A stretch of 29,352 nt of DNA from UPXZ01 sp964634605. GTDB taxonomy: Bacteria > Bacteroidota > Bacteroidia > Bacteroidales > Paludibacteraceae. The notes under the pieces are model-generated. The model searched no databases and was not told where the DNA came from. It saw nothing but the letters and a program-made list of their open reading frames with translations. A program made the position numbers and the translations under genes. The stretch lies in NCBI GenBank assembly GCA_964634605.1, contig CAZWLJ010000040.1, positions 1 through 29,352 on the forward strand, in the 5' to 3' direction. Positions 16,818 to 24,465 of this stretch are shown here, in pieces (position 1 is the first letter of the stretch; the number at the start of each line of letters is the position of its first letter).

Positions 16818-16841
16818 TTTCCGGCAAAATTAATCCGGAAA
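16818..16841 (-). promoter_or_regulatory. -7 element of the porin promoter inside an inverted repeat
   Basis: Minus-strand TAATTTTG (16832-16825) is a perfect -7 element. It sits in the 10-base spacer of a perfect 7-base inverted repeat (TTTCCGG and CCGGAAA, 16818-16824 and 16835-16841). No good -33 TTG is found at the usual distance, as is common for activator-dependent promoters. The layout suggests regulated expression of porin-feoAB. Confidence 0.55.
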
Positions 16842-16971
16842 AACCATTTCATAAATCACCATTTATATCTATTTCGCATGAAGTTATTAACTACAAATAG
16901 GTATATCTTAACATAAAATCATTCATTTCACAGCAAATCCGGCTTATTTAATCACAAAAAAAATATCCGTA

Positions 16972-17580
16972 TCAGTTATTATGCTTTATATCATCCAGTT
17001 CCACCAGTTTATTCATGATGGCATAAATAGTAAGGCCTGGTGTACTGTGAATCTCCAGTTTGCGGGCTATGTTTCGCCTGTGGGCAATCACCGTATGTGC
17101 AGACAGAAACAGACTTTGTGCAATTTCCTTATTGGTCATTCCCCGCACTACGCAGGCTATAATTTCTTTTTCGCGCTGGCTCAGTGTATTTTGTTCATCG
17201 GCATTCTCAGCAGGGGAAGAGCTGAACAGTTTATCGAACTTCTCACGCAGCTCCTCGGGTGTATCATACATACCGATCCGTTCGTCGTAGCCGCGCAGCA
17301 ATTGCTCATCGATTACAGAATATACCAGTGCTATACAGATAAGTTTTGTGTTTGCCGATTCCGCCCTGATTTTTGCTATATCAAAATATCCCCAGAATGA
17401 CGGATTAATGATTAACACATCCGGCTTATGAATGTTCAGATAGAGATTCATTGAATCGATGGACAATATTTCCACTGGCTGAATCCGGTACCCGGGAATT
17501 CGTTTCAGAATGGCAGCAAGTCCGCTCCGAATAATTCCCGAAGGTTCAATGATAGCTATCTTCAGTGGATTGCCGTTCAT
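16972..17580 (-). CDS. LuxR-type response regulator with a degenerate receiver domain
   Basis: 202 residues. A NarL/LuxR helix-turn-helix occupies about residues 130-195 (TLSQREKEIIACVVRGMTNK, then A-H-T-V-I-A-H-R-R-N-I). The N-terminal 120 residues keep the receiver outline (L-K-I-A-I-I-E-P, then K-P-D-V-L-I-I-N-P). However, the position of the phosphorylated aspartate is N59, and the usual acidic pair is reduced to one glutamate (E12). It is therefore probably not switched by ordinary phosphorylation. The start overlaps the hemerythrin stop by four bases (ATGA), so translation is coupled. Likely targets are the nearby porin/feoAB genes or the hemerythrin gene itself; this is inference from position. 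Confidence 0.88.
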   Translation of the reverse strand: MNGNPLKIAIIEPSGIIRSGLAAILKRIPGYRIQPVEILSIDSMNLYLNIHKPDVLIINPSFWGYFDIAKIRAESANTKLICIALVYSVIDEQLLRGYDERIGMYDTPEELREKFDKLFSSSPAENADEQNTLSQREKEIIACVVRGMTNKEIAQSLFLSAHTVIAHRRNIARKLEIHSTPGLTIYAIMNKLVELDDIKHNN

Positions 17581-18284
17581 TTTCTCAGATTGTGTTTACG
17601 TTCAACAGCTTCGACTGCCGGGATAAAAATAAATTCCTCGACCTGACTATGAGATGTCAGATCCATTTCACACGAAAAAATATCAAACAACACTTCCGTA
17701 AGCAACGGGTTGTTTCCCTTATCGGGATAGTATTTGATGAGTAAATTTTTCAATTCCACGAGTTTCGATTCAATCTCATCATGATGATGCCTGAAAACGG
17801 TTATGTTGTAGGTCAGTCCCGGTTCGCCGTTCAGCAACCGGATGACATACGGGAAAGCAATTTTATCTTCATATTCCATGTGTTTACGGACTTCCGATAC
17901 ATATTCGTCGAAAAACTTCAGGAATACAGCCAGGTACGGCCTGTTCTGCTCTTGACTGCTGACAGCCTCAATCAGCCTGTTGCGGATTTGGGGTAATTTG
18001 AATTCGAGAAAATACACATGAGCATTCTTGAGATAATTGATGATGGAAACGATGGATATGCCTTCGAAATCGTGCTCCACTTCAAAATTTGCTTCGGTGA
18101 GGAAGTTCACAACGGTCAGAAACGTACGGCAATCAATTCCGTTCCCGGCGCAGACTTCCTTCACGGATTGGTCGCCAAAACCGAGCGACAATCCAAAACG
18201 GCTGATTACAAGCAACAGGGAATGATTCTCGTTTATCAGATCACTCATTTTGTCTGTTTCTGAAAATTTATGTTGCATAAACAT
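17577..18284 (-). CDS. Hemerythrin-like di-iron protein, RIC/YtfE/ScdA-related
   Basis: 235 residues. A short N-terminal domain resembling the ScdA/DUF542 module (about 13-60) is followed by a four-helix hemerythrin domain. Likely iron ligands are H89, H135, E139, one of H166-H168, H212 and E216; their spacing resembles that of E. coli YtfE. RIC-type proteins help repair iron-sulfur clusters after nitric oxide or oxidative stress. The N-terminal module lacks the usual Cys-Cys pair: the aligned positions are G35-F36, so its ancestral function may be changed. It is coupled by a four-base overlap to the LuxR-type regulator. A Met at residue 13 is an alternative start. Confidence 0.87.
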   Translation of the reverse strand: MFMQHKFSETDKMSDLINENHSLLLVISRFGLSLGFGDQSVKEVCAGNGIDCRTFLTVVNFLTEANFEVEHDFEGISIVSIINYLKNAHVYFLEFKLPQIRNRLIEAVSSQEQNRPYLAVFLKFFDEYVSEVRKHMEYEDKIAFPYVIRLLNGEPGLTYNITVFRHHHDEIESKLVELKNLLIKYYPDKGNNPLLTEVLFDIFSCEMDLTSHSQVEEFIFIPAVEAVERKHNLRK

Positions 18285-18497
18285 AGTTTTGATGTATTTT
18301 ACAGAATTATTTCAACGAAAAAAAGAATAAACTTCCCCGAAACAGATGGCTGCAGTCCCGACAGAAGTTTATACTTACTAATTTACCAACACTTCGGATA
18401 TATGATTAATATGCAGGTTCGCAATCACCATATTCAGGTATTTTCGGGCTACAAAACCAAAACTGTGGTATTTCTACTCCATTTAAGTTTTCAGCCA

Positions 18498-18505
18498 CAA
18501 AGGTA
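18498..18505 (-). promoter_or_regulatory. Candidate -7 element of the hemerythrin-LuxR transcript
   Basis: Minus-strand TACCTTTG is a perfect TAnnTTTG. No TTG is found at 19-21 bases upstream. Transcription from here would give a leader of about 200 bases before the ATG at 18284. Confidence 0.4.
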
Positions 18506-18632
18506 ATAATTTATAATGTTTCTAAAAAACGAAAAAGATAATAATTCAGCATTCGTTTCAACATACGGGTGCTGAAACAGATTTTTTGTTTTCAGGAAAG
18601 CAATAGCGTATAATCACCAACTTAAAAATCAT

Positions 18633-18665
18633 AAAAAAATCCCGTTCCTTTTTCAGGGGCGGGAT
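18633..18665 (-). terminator. Intrinsic terminator of the glycosidase operon
   Basis: Minus-strand reading: a six-pair stem ATCCCG/CGGGAT (18665-18660 with 18644-18639), a small internal loop and an inner three-pair stem (CCT/AGG), followed at once by seven T (18639-18633). It lies 22 bases after the GH51 stop, the expected place for the end of the operon message. Confidence 0.85.
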
Positions 18666-18687
18666 AATTTTCAGAAACTCATTTCTA

Positions 18688-21267
18688 TCATTCCTGAGTT
18701 CCTTTTATTCTTATGATTGTCAGCGAGTAAGGTGGTAATTCAATTGGCGAATCCTGCCCGATAAGAATTTCACTGATGGCTGGTGTGATTTTTTTATCGG
18801 CTGGATTTCCGCTTAATACAGATTTAGCAGCCCTGACACTTCTGCCTGCCGGAAGGTCTAATGTCTGGTTGACGGCTACGGGAAGCAGATTGACCATTTT
18901 CACTATCAAATCACCAGTCTGACTGTCTTTTACCATCGATAAGGCGATCCGCTTTTTCACGTCATCACGGTTGTTGTTTATGGTCAGCCTGGCAGGTATG
19001 TACAGGTTTCCCGAATTGTTGCCAAACATTTTTTGCACCTGATAGCCCACTGTTGGTTTTACTTCAGTGTTGTTGAAATAGATCAAATCCGGATTCCACT
19101 GGGTAAAACCTTCTTTAGCCAGAAGCGGTGCGTAGGAAGTCATATGTACCACATCTCCGTTTCGTTCGATATTGATCAGATGCAGGGCTTCGGTAAGTGC
19201 CGTTTCAAGGTTATTCGGTCTTCCGGGCAGGTGTGAAGCATATTCACCCAGATATACCTTCGATTTATTCCGGTCGTACATATCGTAATAATCCTGATTG
19301 TGGATATACCATCCGGGACTGACGTAATAATGTTCATCCACCATCGGCACTTTCAGCCGTGTGGCCAGGTCCCAGCCTTCTTCGTAATCTGTGCCCTCGA
19401 AAAAAGGTCCTACGGTTCCACATACCACGATATCCGGGTATTTGGCTTTTACCGCATCGAAAATCATCCTGAATCTTTCCTCAAACACATCGGTAATCAA
19501 ATCTTCATTACCTATTCCAATGTATTTCAACCCGAATGGTTTGGGATGTCCGGCGTCAGCGCGCATTTTAGCCCACCGGGATTTTTTCGGATCTCCGTTA
19601 GCCCATTCTATCAGATCGAGCACATCCTGCACATAGTCACCCATATCACACATTGGAATACCGCCGTTCTGCCCTCCATGAGCAGAATTCTGACAGGGAA
19701 CCCCCGCCGCAACAACCGGAAGCGGAGCTGCTCCGATGTCTTCACAAAACTGGAAATACTCGTAATATCCGAGTCCGCCGGTTTGATGATAATTCCAGAT
19801 ATTGCGTTGTGCTTTGCGGGTTTCAACAGACCCCACCGTATTTTTCCAGTTATAAATATTGTGAATTCCATCACCATGGGCCACACATCCTCCGGGAAAA
19901 CGGATGAATTTTGGTTTCATATCAGCCAGTGTCTGAGCCAGATCGGATCGAAGTCCGTTTTTTCTGCCCATGAAGGTATTTTGGGGGAAAAGCGATACCA
20001 TATCCACAGCCAGTTTACCGCTTCCTGACGGAATGAGCTGCAGTACGGCGTTGTCAGAGCCTTTTACGGCTTTCAGTACAGTGAGTTGCTTCTTCCATCC
20101 GGGAGATGGATTCTTCAACCTGCTTTCAGCCAGAATACTTCCGTTTTCATCTATCAGGCGAACCTTTACGTGATTGGTTTTATCCGAAATTTGCCTCATA
20201 AAAACTGAAAAATCATATTCCAAGCCTGCCCGAATCACTATTCCGTTAAATCCTTTATTGGACAATGCAACACCCGGATTATTTAATTCCAAAACGGCAT
20301 AATGCGGATTATTGGGATGAACGGGCGAAACTGTATCGAACTTTAACCCGCTATTATCCGACAAACTCCACGAATGGCTGTGACTCCACGATTGATCACG
20401 GTTGTTTCTGTCGGACGGGACGTATTCAAAACTTCGGTTTTGAACCAACTCAGCATAGATGCCACCATCAGCAGCATAGTTTATGTCTTCGAAAAAAATG
20501 CCGATAAGCATATCCGATATTGATTTCGATTTTTCCGGAATGGCTTTTGCAACAGCATCCACGGGTTTCAATCCGGTAAAACGAACGGCATCCTGGCTCA
20601 TTGTTTCGCTGTAGAGCAGGTTTTTGTAGTTTTTGACATCCGCATGTTTCTGAAGTTCATCCAGTGTGCTCCAGGCTACGCGGTGTACAATTCCTGAAAC
20701 AATTTCGCCGTCCAGGTCGACAGTCTTACGCGGATTATTGTATTCTGACTGAGTAATTTCCACTTCACCGGAATAGATTTTGAAATCGGGAGTAATCACT
20801 TTCCGGTACTTTTCACCGCTTTTGAATGAAACGGTGTATTTTTTCGAGGTATTATCATAATTCACTACCGGATCAGTAAAATTTCCCTCAGAAATATCCG
20901 GATAACCCTGCCGCTTCCAATTCACCAAATCATCCGAGGCTGCATGCGCAAAACGGCTTTCATCCTCATTTAGTGCCCAAATGGCATGCCATTTGGCATC
21001 GTTACCGTAAATTACGTATGGAGACAGCATTCTTTTTTGTGAGCCCCAGGATCCGTAATCGCTTTTCAGATAGCTGAAATTATTGCCGACTTTGCTCCAT
21101 TGCGTACCATCGTGGCTCCATGCAAAGTGCAATCCGTTTCGTCCGCCGTTTGTGACCGAAGCATAGGACATGATAAAGACCGAATCGGGCTTACTGCTGA
21201 GTGAAGTCTGAGCGGAAAGCTGCAATCCGGTAAACAGCGCTAACATCAGACAAATACCTGTTCTCAT
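18688..21267 (-). CDS. Secreted GH51 alpha-L-arabinofuranosidase with N-terminal GH43-like half-propeller
   Basis: 859 residues with a signal peptide (about 1-20, LFTGLQLSAQ). Residues 28-190 resemble part of a GH43 five-bladed propeller (GLHFAWSHDGTQW, then S-D-D-L-V-N-W, then N-F-T-D-P-V-V), but a full set of catalytic acids is not evident, so it is probably non-catalytic. The middle (about 260-430) holds an N-terminal GH51 segment (GIFFEDINYAADGGIYAELV) and an inserted beta-rich, carbohydrate-binding-like part. The catalytic barrel follows with F-I-R-F-P-G-G-C, acid/base E588 in I-G-N-E-D and nucleophile E675 in L-G-E-Y-A. It should release terminal alpha-L-arabinofuranose. It is the last gene of the operon, 15 bases after the GH2 gene. 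Confidence 0.92.
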   Translation of the reverse strand: MRTGICLMLALFTGLQLSAQTSLSSKPDSVFIMSYASVTNGGRNGLHFAWSHDGTQWSKVGNNFSYLKSDYGSWGSQKRMLSPYVIYGNDAKWHAIWALNEDESRFAHAASDDLVNWKRQGYPDISEGNFTDPVVNYDNTSKKYTVSFKSGEKYRKVITPDFKIYSGEVEITQSEYNNPRKTVDLDGEIVSGIVHRVAWSTLDELQKHADVKNYKNLLYSETMSQDAVRFTGLKPVDAVAKAIPEKSKSISDMLIGIFFEDINYAADGGIYAELVQNRSFEYVPSDRNNRDQSWSHSHSWSLSDNSGLKFDTVSPVHPNNPHYAVLELNNPGVALSNKGFNGIVIRAGLEYDFSVFMRQISDKTNHVKVRLIDENGSILAESRLKNPSPGWKKQLTVLKAVKGSDNAVLQLIPSGSGKLAVDMVSLFPQNTFMGRKNGLRSDLAQTLADMKPKFIRFPGGCVAHGDGIHNIYNWKNTVGSVETRKAQRNIWNYHQTGGLGYYEYFQFCEDIGAAPLPVVAAGVPCQNSAHGGQNGGIPMCDMGDYVQDVLDLIEWANGDPKKSRWAKMRADAGHPKPFGLKYIGIGNEDLITDVFEERFRMIFDAVKAKYPDIVVCGTVGPFFEGTDYEEGWDLATRLKVPMVDEHYYVSPGWYIHNQDYYDMYDRNKSKVYLGEYASHLPGRPNNLETALTEALHLINIERNGDVVHMTSYAPLLAKEGFTQWNPDLIYFNNTEVKPTVGYQVQKMFGNNSGNLYIPARLTINNNRDDVKKRIALSMVKDSQTGDLIVKMVNLLPVAVNQTLDLPAGRSVRAAKSVLSGNPADKKITPAISEILIGQDSPIELPPYSLTIIRIKGTQE

Positions 21268-21282
21268 ATCTAAGTTTGATTA

Positions 21283-23082
21283 TTATTTATATTGTTCTTT
21301 TTTTGTCTGATAAAAGTTTTTTAAAGTAAAGAATGCTTTCTTCTTAATTCCTTTATCAGAAATGACTCCTTTACGGTTGAAAAAATCCTGAATACCGGGT
21401 AACTGCCGGCGCGGCGAATGAAAATCAACAAGAATCCAGGGCGATGTGCCTGAAAATCCTTCAATCCTGTCGAGCATTTCGAGGGTGTTTTTGTATAATT
21501 CTTCCTGATATTCTTCGGTGAATCGTTCTGTCTTATCTCCGTGCTTACCCTGGAGGGCTCCTGCACCAAATTCGCTGATAAATACCGGTTTGTCGTAGGG
21601 AATATCAAAATTTCTCGTTTTGGGTGATTCCAGATTACCTCCGTACCAGCCCAGGTACTGATTGAAACTGACAATATCCACATATTCGTTCATCGGATCG
21701 TTTACCCTGCTTAATGTTGCCGATTCGCCGGTCACTTCCATTGCCATGCTAATAAGCCTTGAATTGTCTTTTTCTCTTGCCAACTGAGCCAGTTTAGCCA
21801 GAAAAGCTTTGCGTGCATCGCTGTGCGGGGTTTCGTTGGCTATCGACCATATCACAATTCCGCATCGGTTGTGATCGCGGTCAATCATATCTTTCAGCTG
21901 ACTGGCAGCATTCTGATACGTATCCGGATTTTCCCAGTGAATAGTCCAGTAAACCGGAATTTCCGACCAGACCATGAAGCCCATTTCTTCGGCAAGCCGA
22001 ACCATGTTTTCGTTGTGAGGATAATGGGCCAGGCGAACAAAATTGCAACCGAGTTCTCTGGCCCATCCCAGAAGGATGGCAGCATCTTCCTTACTCCACG
22101 CTCTTCCCTGCCTGAAAGGTGCTTCTTCGTGAATGGAAATACCGCGCAGGAATACTTTGTTTCCATTCAGCAGAATGTCTTTACCACGGGTTTCAATCTG
22201 GCGGAATCCGATTTTATCTTCCAGCTTTTCCGACTCCTTTGATATGATAACCGTGTAAAGTTTTGGATTTTCGGGCGACCATAGCTGAGGTTTTGCTTTG
22301 AAAGTAAATGATGATATGCCGTTTTTATCGGTGATAATGGTTTTCTGAAGTTTCAGTTCGGGTATATTGATATCCACCGGAACATTTTCCACCGCGGAGT
22401 TCAGCTTTACACTCACTTCTATTTGGTTGTAGCTGCCTTTTGTCAGCCTGACCGAATAATCGTCGATGTGAGTTTCAGGAACTTCCACCAGCATTACTTC
22501 GCGGGTAATACCCCCGTAGTTCCACCAGTCGGCATTCACAGTGGGAACACCTTCGGGTTTCCGCACGTTGTTGACCCGAAGAACCACGAAATTGTCCCCG
22601 TCCCTGAGTTTATCGGTCACGTCAAAATTAAACGGTGTAAAACCACCTTCATGCGTACCTGCAAGCTGACCATTCACATACACGTTGCACAGGTAATTCA
22701 CGGCTCCGAAATAAAGATATATTTTTGTGCCCGGTTTGGGAGTGTATTTAAAATCGCGCTGAAACCAGACGCTTCCTTCGTAGTAAAACAACTGTTCGTT
22801 TTGCGTATTCCAGTCGCCAGGTATCTGCATCAGCGGTGAAGTTGCAAAATTATATTCCACCAGCTCCGATTTGTTTTTTGCCTGGTAATTTTTTCCAAAT
22901 CCATTCGGATTGACACGCAGCCTGTAGTCATAATATCCGTTGTCAAACGGATCGATGATGTAGTGCCATTTTCCGTTCAGACTCTGAGAATTTCTTGAAA
23001 ACACGTTCTGCAGAACGTTTTCACCAGCTGATACTGGCAGGAATGACAGTATGCCAAGTGCAAGGACAATAATTTTCTTCAT
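21283..23082 (-). CDS. Secreted GH2 glycosidase, beta-glucuronidase or beta-galactosidase type
   Basis: 599 residues with a signal peptide (about 1-19, LSFLPVSAGE). Domain order is GH2 sugar-binding jelly roll (about 33-205), Ig-like domain (about 206-300) and catalytic barrel (about 301-590). The acid/base is E417 in I-A-N-E-T-P and the nucleophile is E504 in I-S-E-F-G-A. The D-W-W-N-Y-G-G-I-T-R-E-V segment and an N-x-K motif (N569-R570-K571), which in beta-glucuronidases contacts the substrate carboxylate, favour a uronide. Some beta-galactosidases carry a similar sequence, so this is not settled. Length is short for GH2, without extra C-terminal domains. The gene is 16 bases after GH27 and 15 bases before GH51. 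Confidence 0.9.
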   Translation of the reverse strand: MKKIIVLALGILSFLPVSAGENVLQNVFSRNSQSLNGKWHYIIDPFDNGYYDYRLRVNPNGFGKNYQAKNKSELVEYNFATSPLMQIPGDWNTQNEQLFYYEGSVWFQRDFKYTPKPGTKIYLYFGAVNYLCNVYVNGQLAGTHEGGFTPFNFDVTDKLRDGDNFVVLRVNNVRKPEGVPTVNADWWNYGGITREVMLVEVPETHIDDYSVRLTKGSYNQIEVSVKLNSAVENVPVDINIPELKLQKTIITDKNGISSFTFKAKPQLWSPENPKLYTVIISKESEKLEDKIGFRQIETRGKDILLNGNKVFLRGISIHEEAPFRQGRAWSKEDAAILLGWARELGCNFVRLAHYPHNENMVRLAEEMGFMVWSEIPVYWTIHWENPDTYQNAASQLKDMIDRDHNRCGIVIWSIANETPHSDARKAFLAKLAQLAREKDNSRLISMAMEVTGESATLSRVNDPMNEYVDIVSFNQYLGWYGGNLESPKTRNFDIPYDKPVFISEFGAGALQGKHGDKTERFTEEYQEELYKNTLEMLDRIEGFSGTSPWILVDFHSPRRQLPGIQDFFNRKGVISDKGIKKKAFFTLKNFYQTKKEQYK

Positions 23083-23098
23083 ATTTTTTCCGATTTTT

Positions 23099-24454
23099 TT
23101 AATTTACTTTTTTCAGTTTAATCAATACAGAAGCATGAGGTCTGAGCTCAGCAGTTACTTCACTGGTTAGAATACCCATTTTCTTACCGCTCCACATGTC
23201 GGATGCCGAGCATTTTTGCATACCCAGTTCACTCAGGTTGACTGTTATCTTGCGGTTTTCCTTTTCGTCAGACAAATTAAATAATGCCAGATACACCTCG
23301 CCCGTTTTTCTGTTGGATGAAGTGATTGCCAGTGTTTTATCGCGCTGGAAAAGCTGCCGGACGGCAGTACTTTCGCGGTGCATTTCCAAAACCCGCTTAT
23401 TGGTGAGTAAGGACAGTGTAAATGCGTCGTTGCTTGGCAAATCGCCACCAAACATGAGCGGTGATTTGAAAATGGTAAAGAAATTCATCAGTGTGTACTG
23501 TTCGTCTGCGGTGAGCCGGGTCATTCGGTCAGCGCCCCTTTCTCCCCGAACAGAAATACGTCCCAAAGGTATCATATCGCAGTCGGGCCAGGTTGGTTCG
23601 ATGTGTCCGTACCAGTTTTCGGCTACTTTCATCAGGTGTGTTATGTGACGCCATTCATCCCATACATCGTCCACCATGCGCCACATATTGGCGTTTTCTT
23701 TCACATGGTCTGCTTTACCCACAGGTGTTTCGCCCGGTGAGGTACTCAGTACGATTTTTCTTCCGCACCGGTCGATGGCTTTGCGAATCATTTCTATTTC
23801 AGCCTGATGATACGGTCTGGAGAGGTCGTCAATTTTTATAAAATCCACTCCCCACGAGGCGTACAATTCAAAAACAGAATTGTAGTATTCCTGACCTCCG
23901 GGAACGTCAAGTATGGTGTAATTATCACGCAGCCAGGCACATTGAACAGAATCGGTAAATATTTTATCAGCAGTAATGCCATTGGCACCCTTCACCGGCA
24001 ACTTTAATTCAACTGCTTTTTTCGGAACGCCGCGCATGATGTGAATGCCGAATTTCAATCCTTTTTTGTGAATATAATCAGCCAGCTCACTGAAACCTTT
24101 CCCGTTTTTTGCCGAAGGAAAACGATTCACCGCAGGCAGGTATCGTCCGTATTCATCCATCACGTAGCGCGGATCGGTCTGGTTGTATCCGCCAGCCTTA
24201 TCGTTTTCCACAAACCAGCGAATATCTACCACTACATACTCCCAGCCATACTTTCTGAGATATTTTGCCATATAGTCGGCATTGGCTTTCACCTCATGTT
24301 CCTGCACGGTCGGTCCGTAGCAGTCCCAGCTGTTCCAGCCCATCGGGGGAGTTTTTGCCCATTTTTTGAATTCGCCATTTGCAATTGGCTGTGCTGCAAC
24401 TCCCAGGCTGAATCCGAGCAGGCAAATTCCAAAGATTATACTTTTAGTTTTCAT
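23099..24454 (-). CDS. Secreted GH27 alpha-galactosidase-like enzyme
   Basis: 451 residues with a signal peptide (about 1-21, SLGVAAQ). A (beta/alpha)8 barrel opens with the family start T-P-P-M-G-W-N-S-W-D. The nucleophile is D209 in F-I-K-I-D-D and the acid/base is probably D263 in W-R-M-V-D-D. A C-terminal beta-sandwich of about 90 residues follows. Family members cleave alpha-galactosides; some are beta-L-arabinopyranosidases, which resemble alpha-galactosidases in sequence. The usual C-terminal part of the K-Y-D-N-C motif is replaced by D-D-L-S, so the specificity may differ from classical enzymes. It lies 11 bases after the GH127 fusion gene and 16 before GH2. Confidence 0.9.
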   Translation of the reverse strand: MKTKSIIFGICLLGFSLGVAAQPIANGEFKKWAKTPPMGWNSWDCYGPTVQEHEVKANADYMAKYLRKYGWEYVVVDIRWFVENDKAGGYNQTDPRYVMDEYGRYLPAVNRFPSAKNGKGFSELADYIHKKGLKFGIHIMRGVPKKAVELKLPVKGANGITADKIFTDSVQCAWLRDNYTILDVPGGQEYYNSVFELYASWGVDFIKIDDLSRPYHQAEIEMIRKAIDRCGRKIVLSTSPGETPVGKADHVKENANMWRMVDDVWDEWRHITHLMKVAENWYGHIEPTWPDCDMIPLGRISVRGERGADRMTRLTADEQYTLMNFFTIFKSPLMFGGDLPSNDAFTLSLLTNKRVLEMHRESTAVRQLFQRDKTLAITSSNRKTGEVYLALFNLSDEKENRKITVNLSELGMQKCSASDMWSGKKMGILTSEVTAELRPHASVLIKLKKVN

Positions 24455-24465
24455 TTATTTATATA

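Larger units (their letters stand above)
18285..18687. other. 403-base gene-free gap between hemerythrin and GH51 genes
   Basis: Content: a -7-like element for the hemerythrin gene (18498-18505), a plus-strand-favoured hairpin (18545-18576) and the glycosidase operon terminator (18633-18665). A 78-codon plus-strand frame covers part of it, but it has no family resemblance and looks random. No RNA gene is recognised. Confidence 0.6.

Noticed and set aside
18267..18281. TTTATG-TTG-CATAAA inverted repeat at the hemerythrin start
   Set aside because: It consists of the first codons of the gene itself (ATG, TTT, ATG, CAA, CAT) and has short arms.
18270..18506. 78-codon plus-strand open frame in the gap after the hemerythrin gene
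   Set aside because: No recognisable family, no promoter, overlaps the hemerythrin start, and the composition looks like chance reading of AT-rich DNA.
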